DNA of 64,000 nt, from contig JADJBM010000011.1 in the NCBI GenBank assembly GCA_016703785.1, forward strand, positions 120,494 through 184,493, read 5' to 3'. The notes under the pieces were generated by a model. It saw only the letters and a program-made list of their open reading frames with translations, was not told the DNA's origin and ran no database searches. Shown here piece after piece: positions 6,706-15,717 of the stretch (positions within the stretch are counted from its first letter, which is position 1; each line of letters starts with the position of its first letter). This stretch comes from Betaproteobacteria bacterium (GTDB lineage: Bacteria > Pseudomonadota > Gammaproteobacteria > Burkholderiales > Rhodocyclaceae). The position numbers were made by a program, and so were the translations under genes.

Positions 6706-9057
6706 TCATTGGCCATGCCAGTAGCGGCGGCGCACGTCGCGCTCGAAAGTCAGCCTCCGGGACACGCCGCCGAAGTTCACCGTGACGGCGCCATCATGGT
6801 CGGTGCGCCGCACTTCGGCGCCCATCGCCTCGTAACGACCGAGGACGTCGGCGTTCGGATGGCGGAAGCGATTACGGTAGCCGACCGGAAGGATCACCGT
6901 GCCTGCGCCCACCGCCGAGAGGAACGCCGGCGTCGAGGAGGTCCGACTGCCGTGATGCGGCGCCAGCAGGACGTCCGCGCGCAGCCGCTCGCCATGCCGC
7001 ATCACCAGGGCGGCTTCTGAAGCGGCTTCGATGTCGCCGGTGAGCAGCACGCCGCCCTGTGCCGTCGTCACCTTGAGCACGCAACTCATGTCGTTGCTGC
7101 GGCGCCTTGCCTTGTCGTAATCGGGTGGCGCCGGGTGCAGCATCTCGAAGCGCACGCCGTCCCACTCCCAGGTCTGGCCGTCGGCGCAGGGGCGGTGCCC
7201 GGGCGCCTCGCGGAAGGGATGGTCCGCAGGGAGCGAACTCGCCGTCCAGTCCACCGGCAGGCCGTCGAGCAGGGACAGCGCGCCGCCCGCGTGGTCCTTG
7301 TCCTCATGCGTCAGGATCAGGCCGTCGAGGCGCTGCACGCCCATCGCGCGCAGATAAGGCAACAGGATGCGGTTGCCGCTGTTGGCATCCGCCGAGAATT
7401 GCGGCCCGGTGTCGTAGAGCAGGTCGTGGCCGGCCGTCTGCGCATGCACCGCCAGGCCCTGGCCGACGTCGAGCACCGTCAGTTTCAGTTCGCCTTGCGC
7501 CGGCCGATGCGGCGGCAACATCACCAGTGGCAGCATGAGGAATACGCCAACCCAGCGCGCAGGAAAACCGCGCGGCAGCAACAGCCAGGCGCAGCCCAGC
7601 GCCGCCAGTAACACCGTCCAGGTCGGCTGGGCCGGCTGCTGCCACACCGCCAGCGGAAGGTTGGCCAGCCATTCGATGAAAACCATCAGCCAGGCGAGCA
7701 ATTGATGCGCCAGCACCAGCAGCAGGTCGAAGGGCAGCAGCGCCGCGGCCAGCGTTAGCGGCGTGATGAGCAAACCCACGATGGGGATGGCGACGGCGTT
7801 GGCCAGCGGCGAGACGAGGGAGAACTGCTGGAACAGCGCCAGCAGCGCCGGGATCAGCCCGATCGTCACCGCCCATTGCGCCCTGCTCCATTCCGCCAGC
7901 CAATGGCGCGGCGCCACGCGCCCTGCCGCGATGTAGAAGAGCAGCGCCACCGCGCCGAAGGACAGCCAGAAACCGGCCGAGAGCACCGCCCACGGATCGA
8001 CCAGCAGCACCAGCAGCAGGGCCAGCGCCAGCACCCGGCTGCCCGAGGCTGCGCGCCCCAGCCACAGGGCGAGCGCCACGACCGACAGCATGTAGAGCGT
8101 GCGCTGCGCCGGCACGCCGAAACCGGCCAGCAGGCAGTAGCCAAGCGCCGTCGCCCAGCCGGCTGCAGCGGCGGCCTTCTGCGCGGGCAGGCGCAGCATG
8201 AGCGCCGGCCTGCGCCGCCAGAAGAAGGACATCAGCCAGGCACCGAGTCCGGCGACCATGGTGACGTGCAGCCCGGAGATGCTCATCAGGTGACTGATGC
8301 CGGTGCGCGCGAACACCTGCCAGAGTCCGCTGTCGATGGCGCGCTGGTCGCCCACCGCCAGCGCCACCAGCACGCCGGCGTAATCGTGTTCGGACAGGGA
8401 ACGAAAGAAGCGCTCGCGGATCAGTTCGCGCAAGCGCTCGACGGCATGGCCCGGCTGCGCCACGAAGTCGTCCAGGCGCCGGTTGTCGTCGGCCGCGCGC
8501 ACATAGCCGGTGGCGCGCACACCACGCTCGAACAGCCAGGCTTCGTAGTCGAAGCCATGCGGGTTGAGATTGCCATGTGGGCGCTTGAGCCGCACGGTGA
8601 GCTGCCAGCGCTCGCCGGCATGCAACTGCGGCGCGGCATGCCGATCATCGTCTTCCTCGGCACGCCAGCCGCGATACCAGGCCAGCGAAAGGCGGGATGG
8701 CACAACCGCCTCGGCGTTCTCCACCTCGAACTCGAAGCGCACGCCGTTTTCGTAGGCCTGAGGAAGGCCGGCGATGACACCGGTGACGCGAATGTTGCGG
8801 CCCTCGTTCTGCGCCGGCAGGTGGTCGGCCAGGCGTATCTGCCCAAAGGCCGCGGCCCAGGCAAAGCCCGCGAGGAATGCGCCCAGAAAACACGCCGCCC
8901 GCGACAAAGTCGGCCAGCGCCGACGCATGGTCCATGCCATTGCAACGCAACCCAGCATCCCGGTAACAAGGCCGCCGAGCACCAGCCACTCCGGCAACAT
9001 GACCTGGCGCTGCAGCCACCACACGCCCAGGGCAAAACCGAGAATCGACATGCGCAT
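6706..9057 (-). CDS. comEC: DNA internalization competence protein ComEC/Rec2
   Basis: A 783-residue polytopic inner-membrane protein that forms the channel for single-stranded DNA in natural transformation. The order is typical: N-terminal membrane and DUF4131 region, a Competence domain with many helices (HLMSISGLHVTMVAGLGAW is the signature), and a C-terminal metallo-beta-lactamase-like domain with THEDKDHAGG, LTGDIE and APHHGSRTSS. The length is normal for proteobacterial ComEC. The last codons carry a copy of the 24-bp motif. Its presence suggests the organism may be naturally competent, though pilus and DprA genes are not in view. Confidence 0.93.
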   Translation of the reverse strand: MRMSILGFALGVWWLQRQVMLPEWLVLGGLVTGMLGCVAMAWTMRRRWPTLSRAACFLGAFLAGFAWAAAFGQIRLADHLPAQNEGRNIRVTGVIAGLPQAYENGVRFEFEVENAEAVVPSRLSLAWYRGWRAEEDDDRHAAPQLHAGERWQLTVRLKRPHGNLNPHGFDYEAWLFERGVRATGYVRAADDNRRLDDFVAQPGHAVERLRELIRERFFRSLSEHDYAGVLVALAVGDQRAIDSGLWQVFARTGISHLMSISGLHVTMVAGLGAWLMSFFWRRRPALMLRLPAQKAAAAAGWATALGYCLLAGFGVPAQRTLYMLSVVALALWLGRAASGSRVLALALLLVLLVDPWAVLSAGFWLSFGAVALLFYIAAGRVAPRHWLAEWSRAQWAVTIGLIPALLALFQQFSLVSPLANAVAIPIVGLLITPLTLAAALLPFDLLLVLAHQLLAWLMVFIEWLANLPLAVWQQPAQPTWTVLLAALGCAWLLLPRGFPARWVGVFLMLPLVMLPPHRPAQGELKLTVLDVGQGLAVHAQTAGHDLLYDTGPQFSADANSGNRILLPYLRAMGVQRLDGLILTHEDKDHAGGALSLLDGLPVDWTASSLPADHPFREAPGHRPCADGQTWEWDGVRFEMLHPAPPDYDKARRRSNDMSCVLKVTTAQGGVLLTGDIEAASEAALVMRHGERLRADVLLAPHHGSRTSSTPAFLSAVGAGTVILPVGYRNRFRHPNADVLGRYEAMGAEVRRTDHDGAVTVNFGGVSRRLTFERDVRRRYWHGQ
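6746..6769 (+). repeat. Dispersed bipartite motif, copy 3 (one mismatch)
   Basis: AAAGTCAG, spacer CCTCCGGGAC, ACGCCG (one mismatch). It lies antisense inside the 3' end of comEC, where it encodes the RRLTFE stretch. Confidence 0.65.
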
Positions 9058-9132
9058 GGGATGAATTGTACGGTCGGACCTGCGCCGGCGGGGTTTCAGC
9101 CTGCCGATTCGCTACAATTGGCCCCGTACACC

Positions 9133-9675
9133 ATGCGCAAGCATCTACGCAAATACCTTCCCAATCACGAAGCCGTCCGCGGCAGCCGCTGGCTGCGGCC
9201 GTTCGAGAACACCCTGCTGCACCCGCGCCTGTGGCACCTGAACCGGCGCTCCGCGGCGGGCGGCCTTGCCGTGGGCCTGTACTGCGGCCTGATTCCCGGC
9301 CCGCTGCAGATGCTCGGCGCGGCGATTTTCTCGGTCGCCTTCCGCGTCAACCTGCCGCTCGCCCTGTTCACCACCCTCTACACGAACCCGTTCACCATCG
9401 TTCCGCTCTACCTTGTCGCCTACCGCCTGGGCCGTTTCGCGCTGGGCGGCGCAGGCGGAAAGTTCGTCGCGCCGCCGGAATACAGCGCCACCAACCTCTT
9501 CGAATGGACCCACGCGATGGGAGAGTGGATGATCGGGCTGGGGGCGCCGCTAGCGGTCGGCGTCGTGATGCTGGCGAACATTCTTGCCCTGGCCGGCTAC
9601 GTCACCGTGCGCCTGGGCTGGCGCATCTACCTCATCCGCTCCTGGCGCAAGCGCCAGGCGGCACGACGCCGCTAG
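9133..9675 (+). CDS. DUF2062 domain membrane protein
   Basis: A 180-residue protein with the DUF2062 pattern: WHLNRRSAAGGLAVGLYCGLIPGPLQM, then FTTLYTNPFTIVPLYLVAYRLG and a final helix followed by the basic tail SWRKRQAARRR. Three to four membrane segments are visible. The function is unknown. It diverges from comEC; TACAAT at 9113-9118 is a plausible -10 box. The 3' end overlaps the convergent lolD gene by about 40 bases, which may itself reflect a frameshift at the lolD end. Confidence 0.82.
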   Translation: MRKHLRKYLPNHEAVRGSRWLRPFENTLLHPRLWHLNRRSAAGGLAVGLYCGLIPGPLQMLGAAIFSVAFRVNLPLALFTTLYTNPFTIVPLYLVAYRLGRFALGGAGGKFVAPPEYSATNLFEWTHAMGEWMIGLGAPLAVGVVMLANILALAGYVTVRLGWRIYLIRSWRKRQAARRR

Positions 9676-10348
9676 CGCAGCATGCCCATCCTCGAGGTGC
9701 CAGCGTGCGCTGCGCCTTGGCGGCGAGATGCAGATCGTGGGTGACGATGATAAAGCTGGTGTGATGGGTTTTGTTCAGCGCCAGCATGAGGTCGAAAACG
9801 CTTTCCGCAGTATGGCGGTCCAGGTTGCCCGTCGGCTCGTCAGCCAGCACACAGGCCGGCCGCGTCACCAATGCACGGGCCACGGCTGCACGTTGGCGCT
9901 CGCCGCCGGAAAGCTCGCCAGGGGTGTGTTCCAGCCGATGGCCCAGCCCGACTTCCTTCAGCATGTCTGCCGCCCGCCCCTCGGCTTCGGCACGCGGCAG
10001 GCGCCGGATCAGCAGCGGCATGGCGACGTTCTCCAGCGCGGAGAACTCCGGCAGCAGGTGGTGGAACTGGTAGATGAAGCCGAGCGATTCGTTGCGCAAG
10101 CGGCCTCGCTCGGCCTCGCTCACCTGCGTCAGGTCGCGCCCGAGCAGGCTGACGCTGCCCGCCGTCGGCGCGTCGAGGCCACCGAGGAGATGCAGCAGCG
10201 TGCTCTTGCCCGAGCCCGAGGCGCCGACGATGGACACGCGTTCGCCGCGCGCAATGTCCAGGTCGACGCCGAGCAGCACCGGCACCTCGACCTTGCCCTG
10301 GATGTAGGTCTTCTGCAGGCCGCGGCAGGAAAGTATGACCTCACTCAT
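9632..10348 (-). CDS. lolD: Lipoprotein-releasing ABC transporter ATPase LolD (C-terminus possibly frameshifted)
   Basis: ATPase of the LolCDE complex that extracts outer-membrane lipoproteins from the inner membrane. Walker A is GASGSGKSTL, the signature LSGGERQRAAVARAL, Walker B CVLADEPTG and the H-loop VTHDLHLA. The start MSEVILSC overlaps the end of the permease gene by eight bases, giving translational coupling. The last 20 or so residues (APRGWACCASGVV) do not look like LolD. Removing one base at the CC of 9700-9701 gives LHLEDGHAAL, the expected final strand, but that frame lacks a nearby stop, so more than one indel may be present. Confidence 0.9.
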   Translation of the reverse strand: MSEVILSCRGLQKTYIQGKVEVPVLLGVDLDIARGERVSIVGASGSGKSTLLHLLGGLDAPTAGSVSLLGRDLTQVSEAERGRLRNESLGFIYQFHHLLPEFSALENVAMPLLIRRLPRAEAEGRAADMLKEVGLGHRLEHTPGELSGGERQRAAVARALVTRPACVLADEPTGNLDRHTAESVFDLMLALNKTHHTSFIIVTHDLHLAAKAQRTLAPRGWACCASGVVPPGACARSG

Positions 10349-11582
10349 AGCGAAGTGCCTCGGCGGGATTGACGCGCGAAGCACGCCAGCTCGGGTACAG
10401 CGTCGCCAGCAAAGTCAGCACGAAGGACACGGCGGCAATCACGCCGACGTCGCGCCATTGCAGGTCGGAGGGCAGCTCGGAGATGTAATAAACCTCCTTG
10501 GCGAGGAACTGGGTATTGAACAGGCGCTCGATGGCCGGCACCACCACGTCGATGTTGAGCGCCAGGGCGATGCCGCCGACGAGGCCGAGGGCCAGGCCGA
10601 TGACGCCGATCAGCGCTCCCTGCACGATGAACACCTGCATGATGCTGCCCGGGCTCGCCCCGAGGGTGCGCAGGATGGCGATGTCGGACTCCTTGTCTGT
10701 CACCGCCATCACCAGCGTGGACACGATGTTGAAGGCGGCCACCGCGACGATCAGCAGCAGGATGATGAACATGACGTTCTTTTCGATCTGCACGGCGCGG
10801 AAGAAGTTGGCGTGGCTGCGCGTCCAGTCGGCGATGCGCACGTCGCCCTCGACGCGGCTCAGCAGTTCGCGCGCCACGCGCGGCGCGGCGAACAGGTCGT
10901 CGAGCTTCAGGCGCACGCCCGAGACACGATCCTCCATGCGGTAGAGCGCCTGCGCGTCGGCCAGATGCACCAGCGCCAGGCCCGAGTCGTATTCGTACAT
11001 GCCGGCCTCGAACAGGCCGACCACCTTGAACTGCTTCAGGCGCGGCAGGATCGCCGCCGGCGTCACCAGCCCCTGCGGCGCGATCAGCGTCACCTTGTCG
11101 CCGATGAAGACCTGCAGGGCGCGCGCCAGCTCGGCGCCGAGCACGATGCCGAACTCGCCCGGCTTGAGCACCTGCATCGAACTGCCGCGCATGTACTGGT
11201 TGAAGTCGGCGACCTGCTCCTCCGCGTCCGGCAACACACCGCGCACCAGCACGCCGCGCACGGTCTGGTCGAAGGACAGCATGCCCTGGGCGGCGACATA
11301 GGGCGCGGCCGCCCGCACCTCGGGATGCTTCGCCGCCTGGTCGGCCACCTGCTGCCAGGCGCCCAGCTCGCCGCCCGGGCCGGAGATCTGCACGTGCGAG
11401 GCGACGCCGAGGATGCGCGTGCGCAGTTCCTTCTGGAAACCGTTCATCACCGAGAGCACGACGATCAATGCCGCCACGCCCAGGGCGATGCCGCACATCG
11501 AGATCAGCGAAATGAAGGAGATGAAGTGGTTGCGCCGCTTGGCGCGCGTGTAGCGCAGGCCGATGAAGAGTTCATACTGCAT
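10341..11582 (-). CDS. lolC: Lipoprotein-releasing ABC transporter permease LolC/LolE
   Basis: A 413-residue permease with the MacB/FtsX layout: an N-terminal helix (HFISFISLISMCGIALGVAALI), a large periplasmic domain, and three C-terminal helices ending ATLYPSWRASRVNPAEALRYE. It forms the membrane part of the Lol lipoprotein sorting machine with the overlapping lolD. Only one permease gene is present, as in species with a LolF-type homodimer, so lolC versus lolE naming is arbitrary. The start MQYELFIGLRY matches the family. Confidence 0.9.
   Translation of the reverse strand: MQYELFIGLRYTRAKRRNHFISFISLISMCGIALGVAALIVVLSVMNGFQKELRTRILGVASHVQISGPGGELGAWQQVADQAAKHPEVRAAAPYVAAQGMLSFDQTVRGVLVRGVLPDAEEQVADFNQYMRGSSMQVLKPGEFGIVLGAELARALQVFIGDKVTLIAPQGLVTPAAILPRLKQFKVVGLFEAGMYEYDSGLALVHLADAQALYRMEDRVSGVRLKLDDLFAAPRVARELLSRVEGDVRIADWTRSHANFFRAVQIEKNVMFIILLLIVAVAAFNIVSTLVMAVTDKESDIAILRTLGASPGSIMQVFIVQGALIGVIGLALGLVGGIALALNIDVVVPAIERLFNTQFLAKEVYYISELPSDLQWRDVGVIAAVSFVLTLLATLYPSWRASRVNPAEALRYE
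10411..10434 (+). repeat. Dispersed bipartite motif, copy 4
   Basis: AAAGTCAG, spacer CACGAAGGAC, ACGGCG. Exact, antisense inside the lolC/E gene, encoding the conserved SFVLTLLAT stretch with the uncommon codon pair ACT-TTG. Confidence 0.75.
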
Positions 11583-11608
11583 AGGGTCGCTATGTTAACA
11601 TCTTAAGG

Positions 11609-12613
11609 ATGCAGCTTCACATCGTCGTCCCCGGGCTGCTCTGGCCCAAGGATTCCATCAACGACATCACACGCGGTCTTGACCTGCCCGCGCTGGCCAC
11701 CCTGCTCGGCCGCGGCCGCCTCGAACGCCACCCCGCCCTCCCGTTGGAGCATTGGCTGGGAAAGACCTTCGGCGTCCACGACGCTGAAACGCCCTTCGGC
11801 GCGCTGCGCCTGCTCGGCGAAGGCCTTGATCCGGGCAAAGCCGACTGGCTGTGCGCCGACCCGGTGCACCTGCGCTTCTCGCGCGACACCCTGGTCGTCG
11901 GCGGCGCGGCGGAACTGGACCTCACCCAGCACGAGGCTGAGCAGCTGGCTGCCGAACTGAACACGCATCTCGCCGACTACGGCGAATTCATCGTCCCACA
12001 CCCGCGGCGCTGGTATCTGCGGCTGCAGCACACCGCGCGCATCACCACGAGTGTGCTGTCCACCGTGACCGGCAGGACGATCGAGCCTTTCCTGCCGCAG
12101 GGCGACGATGCCCGTGAATGGCGCCGCTTCATCAACGAGGCCCAGGTGCTGCTGCACAACCATCCGCTCAACGCGGCACGCGAAGCCGAGGGGCGCTCGA
12201 TGGCGAACAGCCTGTGGCCTTGGGGCAGTGGCGCCTTGCCCTTGGGCGCCGCGGCCCCGGCCGCCCACGTTCATGCCAACCATCCTCTTGCACGCGGCGT
12301 GACCAAGCTTGCCGGCGTGAGCGCCAGTCGGGTGCCGGCGCGGCTTGATGACGCCGTATTCCAGAGCCTGACTTTGCTGGATGGCCTGGGCGAAGCGGCC
12401 CAGAGCCTGGATGCGCCGGCCTGGCGCGCCGGCCTGGCGGAACTGGAAGCGAACTGGTTCGCGCCCCTGCTCGCCGCGCTGAAGTCACGTCGCCTGCAGC
12501 ACCTTCGCCTCACGGCGCTCGGCGACGCTGCCACCATCGATGTCACAATCAACGCCGGCGACCTGTGGAAACTCTGGCGCCGGCCGAAACCACTGTCCGA
12601 CATCTTGCAATGA
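11609..12613 (+). CDS. RpfE-like / phosphoglycerate-mutase-like conserved protein
   Basis: A 334-residue cytosolic protein with no clear catalytic motif. It begins MQLHIVVPGLLWPKDS and ends in NAGDLWKLWRRPKPLSDIL. It belongs to the conserved betaproteobacterial family annotated as RpfE-type regulatory protein or cofactor-independent phosphoglycerate mutase-like; the assignment rests on overall resemblance and on its position directly before recJ, as in the Xanthomonas rpf region. The function is not established. Its stop overlaps the recJ start as ATGA. It diverges from lolC/E across 26 bases. Confidence 0.65.
   Translation: MQLHIVVPGLLWPKDSINDITRGLDLPALATLLGRGRLERHPALPLEHWLGKTFGVHDAETPFGALRLLGEGLDPGKADWLCADPVHLRFSRDTLVVGGAAELDLTQHEAEQLAAELNTHLADYGEFIVPHPRRWYLRLQHTARITTSVLSTVTGRTIEPFLPQGDDAREWRRFINEAQVLLHNHPLNAAREAEGRSMANSLWPWGSGALPLGAAAPAAHVHANHPLARGVTKLAGVSASRVPARLDDAVFQSLTLLDGLGEAAQSLDAPAWRAGLAELEANWFAPLLAALKSRRLQHLRLTALGDAATIDVTINAGDLWKLWRRPKPLSDILQ
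12352..12375 (-). repeat. Dispersed bipartite motif, copy 5
   Basis: Read on the minus strand: AAAGTCAG, spacer GCTCTGGAAT, ACGGCG. Exact, antisense within the rpfE-like gene (FQSLTLLD), again using ACT-TTG codons. Confidence 0.8.
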
Positions 12614-14319
12614 CGCTTATTGTCACCCGTCGCACACCCCTTGCCGCGCAGCAACGCCTTGAATACGAAGGCGTGCATCCGCTGCTGGCGCGCCTGTACG
12701 CAGCGCGCGGCATCGCACGGGCGGCCGACCTCGACACGACCCTGCCGGCCCTGCTCGACCCCGCCCTGCTGAAGGGCGCAGCTGAGGCGTCGAGTCTGCT
12801 GGCCGATGCCATCGCCGACGGCAAGCATCTGCTCATCGTCGCCGACTACGACTGCGACGGCGCCACCGCCTGCGCCGTCGGCGTGCGCGCCCTGCGCGCC
12901 CTTGTCGAAACCTGCGGCTTTGGTGCGAACGTCTCCTACCTGGTGCCCAACCGCTTCGATTTCGGCTATGGCCTGACGCCGGAAGTCGTTCGGCTGGCGG
13001 CAGAACAGAAACCCGACGTGATCATCACGGTGGACAACGGCATCGCCAGCGTCGAGGGCGTCGCTGAGGCGAAGCAGCTCGGCATCGCCACGCTCATCAC
13101 CGACCACCACCTGCCCGGCGACGAACTGCCGGCGGCAGACTGCATCGTCAACCCCAACCAGCCCGGCTGCGCCTTCCCGAGCAAATCCATCGCCGGCGTC
13201 GGCGTCATGTTCTACGTCATGCTCGCGCTGCGGGCGGAACTGAGGAAGCGCGGCGCCTTCGCGTCCGGCAGTGAACCTAACCTCGCCGCCCTGCTCGACC
13301 TCGTCGCCCTCGGTACGGTGGCCGACGTGGTGAAGCTCGACCGCAACAACCGCATCCTCGTCGCCCAGGGCCTGCAGCGCATCCGCCAGGGCAAGATGCA
13401 GCCCGGCCTGCGCGCCCTGTTCCGCGTCGCCGGGCGCGAAGCGGCGCGCGCCAGCACCTTCGACCTCGGTTTCGCATTGGGGCCGCGCCTGAATGCCGCC
13501 GGCCGCCTGGCCGACATGGCGCTCGGCATCGAGTGCCTCATCACCGACGACCTCGGCCGCGCGCTGAACATCGCGCAGCAGCTCGACCAGCTCAACCGCG
13601 AACGGCGCAGCATCGAAACGGACATGCAGGACCAGGCGCTGGCCCTGCTCGAGTCCATCGAGGCCGGCGAGCGCGCCAGCCTCTCGCTCTACGATCCCGG
13701 CTGGCACCAGGGCGTCATCGGCATCCTCGCCTCGCGCGTGAAGGACCGGCTGCACCGCCCGGTGATCGCCTTCGCCAAGGGGAATGACGGCGAGCTGAAA
13801 GGCTCCGGCCGCTCCATTCGCGGCCTGCACCTGCGCGACGCCCTCGACCGGGTGTCCAAGCAGGCGCCCGGGCTGCTGCTGCGCTTCGGTGGCCACGCCG
13901 CTGCGGCGGGACTGACTTTGCGCGAGGAAAACCTGGCCCGTTTCGAGGAGCTGTTCGAGCAGACCGTGCGCGAACTGATCGACCCGGCCGACCTCACCCG
14001 CGCGATCGAAACAGATGGTCCCCTGGAAGCCGGCCGCATGTCGCTCGAATCGGCCCGCCTGCTGGAAGGCGAGATCTGGGGCCAGGGCTTTCCCGCGCCG
14101 GTCTTCAGCGATGAGTTCGCCGTGGATAACCAGCGCATACTGAAAGACCGCCACCTCAAGCTCACCCTGCGCAAGGGCGCTGCGCGCTTCGACGCCATCC
14201 GCTTCAATTTCGCCGAGGGAGCGCCCGACAAGGTACGCGCCGCCTATCGACTGGCGGTCAATGAATTCAACGGCGTCAGCAGCGTGCAGCTGGTGCTGGA
14301 ACACCTGGAACCGGCCTGA
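12610..14319 (+). CDS. recJ: Single-stranded-DNA-specific exonuclease RecJ
   Basis: A 569-residue 5'-3' ssDNA exonuclease used in mismatch repair and RecF-type recombination. DHH phosphoesterase motifs are all visible: ADYDCDGATA, VDNGIAS, ITDHHLPGDELPAAD, and the DHHA1 motif GGHAAAAGLTL. An OB-fold follows, ending in NGVSSVQLVLEHLEPA. The ATG overlaps the upstream stop (ATGA), giving translational coupling with the rpfE-like gene. The length is normal. Confidence 0.95.
   Translation: MTLIVTRRTPLAAQQRLEYEGVHPLLARLYAARGIARAADLDTTLPALLDPALLKGAAEASSLLADAIADGKHLLIVADYDCDGATACAVGVRALRALVETCGFGANVSYLVPNRFDFGYGLTPEVVRLAAEQKPDVIITVDNGIASVEGVAEAKQLGIATLITDHHLPGDELPAADCIVNPNQPGCAFPSKSIAGVGVMFYVMLALRAELRKRGAFASGSEPNLAALLDLVALGTVADVVKLDRNNRILVAQGLQRIRQGKMQPGLRALFRVAGREAARASTFDLGFALGPRLNAAGRLADMALGIECLITDDLGRALNIAQQLDQLNRERRSIETDMQDQALALLESIEAGERASLSLYDPGWHQGVIGILASRVKDRLHRPVIAFAKGNDGELKGSGRSIRGLHLRDALDRVSKQAPGLLLRFGGHAAAAGLTLREENLARFEELFEQTVRELIDPADLTRAIETDGPLEAGRMSLESARLLEGEIWGQGFPAPVFSDEFAVDNQRILKDRHLKLTLRKGAARFDAIRFNFAEGAPDKVRAAYRLAVNEFNGVSSVQLVLEHLEPA
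13896..13919 (-). repeat. Dispersed bipartite motif, copy 6 (one mismatch)
   Basis: Minus strand: AAAGTCAG, spacer TCCCGCCGCA, GCGGCG (first base differs). It lies in the conserved GGHAAAAGLTL segment of recJ. Confidence 0.55.
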
Positions 14320-14364
14320 ATGCGCACCGGCCTGACCGACGCATGAACCGCAGAGGATAACCTT

Positions 14365-15701
14365 ATGGAAGCACTCGTCCTGGTCGCCCTGATCCTGCTC
14401 AATGGCGCCTTCGCCATGTCGGAGATCGCCCTGCTCAGCGCCCGGCGCAGCCGGCTGGCGCGCCTTTCCGCCGGCGGCGACGGCGCGGCGGCGTGGCGAT
14501 GCGGCTCGGCGAGGAGCCGACCCGCTTCCTCTCCACCGTCCAGATCGGCATCACCGCGATCAGCATCCTCAACGGCATCGTCGGCGAGTCGGTCCTCGCT
14601 GCCCCCTTCGCGACCTGGTTGCAGACATTCGGCATCGAACAGCAGGCGAGCGAGGCCGGAGCAACGGCGCTGGTGGTCGTGGTGATCACCTATCTCACCA
14701 TCGTCGTCGGCGAACTGGTGCCCAAGCGCATCGCCCAGATCAATGCGGAGGGCATTGCCCGGCTCGTCGCACGGCCGATTCAGGCCCTAGCCGTGGTGTC
14801 GCGCCCCTTCGTTCGTTTGCTGACCTTTTCGACGGAAACACTCCTGCGGCTGATGGGAAAGCATGGGGCTGGCGGCGCGGCGGTCACCGAGGAGGACATC
14901 CACGCCCTGCTGGAGGAGGGCTCCGAGGCGGGCATCATCGAGAAACAGGAGCACGACATGGTCCGCAACGTCTTCCGCCTGGACGACCGGCAGATCGGCT
15001 CTCTCATGATTCCGCGTGCCGACATCGTTTACCTCGACATCGAACAGCCGCTGGAGGCCAATCTGGATCGCGTCGCCGAGTCGGAGCACTCGCGCTTCCC
15101 GGTCTGCCGCGGCGGCCTGCATGACATCGAGGGGATCATCGCCACCAAGCAGCTTTTCAACCAGTTGCACCGGAACAGGCAGCCCGACCTCACCGCCCAG
15201 TTGCAGCCTTGCGTGTATGTTCCGGAATCCCTGACCGGCATGGAACTCCTCGAGCAGTTCCGCGCGTCGGCCACCCACATGGTGTTCGTCATCGATGAGT
15301 ACGGCGAGATCCAGGGACTGGTGACGCTGCAGGACGTGCTGGAATCGGTCACCGGCGAGTTCCAGCCGCGCAACGCCGAGGATGCCTGGGCAGTACAGCG
15401 CGAAGACGGGTCCTGGTTGCTCGACGGTCTGATCCCGCTGCCCGAACTGAAGGACCGCCTCGACCTCCGCGCCGCACCGGAGGAAGACCGGGGCCGCTAC
15501 CATACGCTCAGCGGCATGATGATGTGGCTGCTCGGCCGTCTGCCCCACACCGGCGACAAGGCGCAATGGGAACGCTGGCAGTTCGAAGTGGTCGACCTGG
15601 ACGGCAAGCGGGTCGACAAGGTGCTGGCCAGCCTGCTACCTGAACCCTCCGGTGATAGTGATGGCGCAGAGGCAAGCTCGCCACCGGATCAGGCTGATTG
15701 A
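14365..15701 (+). CDS. HlyC/CorC (TlyC) family membrane protein with CBS domains, frameshifted here
   Basis: A DUF21-CBS-CBS-CorC_HlyC protein linked to magnesium/cobalt efflux. The N-terminus MEALVLVALILLNGAFAMSE is in one frame; after about 14485 the homology continues one frame over (VAMRLGEEPTRFLSTVQIGI). One base is missing in the GCGGCGGCGTGGCG run; adding it gives a continuous protein of about 445 residues. CBS domains (LMIPRADIVYLD and MVFVIDEYGEIQGLVTLQD) and the C-terminal CorC_HlyC domain are intact. A single indel in a GC run suggests sequence error, but a real null is possible. Confidence 0.82.
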
Positions 15702-15717
15702 TGAATAAGGAATACGC

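Noticed and set aside
8900..8930. AAAGTCGG near 8905 in comEC as another motif copy
   Set aside because: The octamer differs at position 7 and the second half does not match at the fixed distance.
12271..14304. 677-codon minus-strand open frame opposite recJ
   Set aside because: Composition is that of an antisense shadow (His/Ala/Gln/Val-rich, no domain). RecJ motifs are complete on the plus strand.
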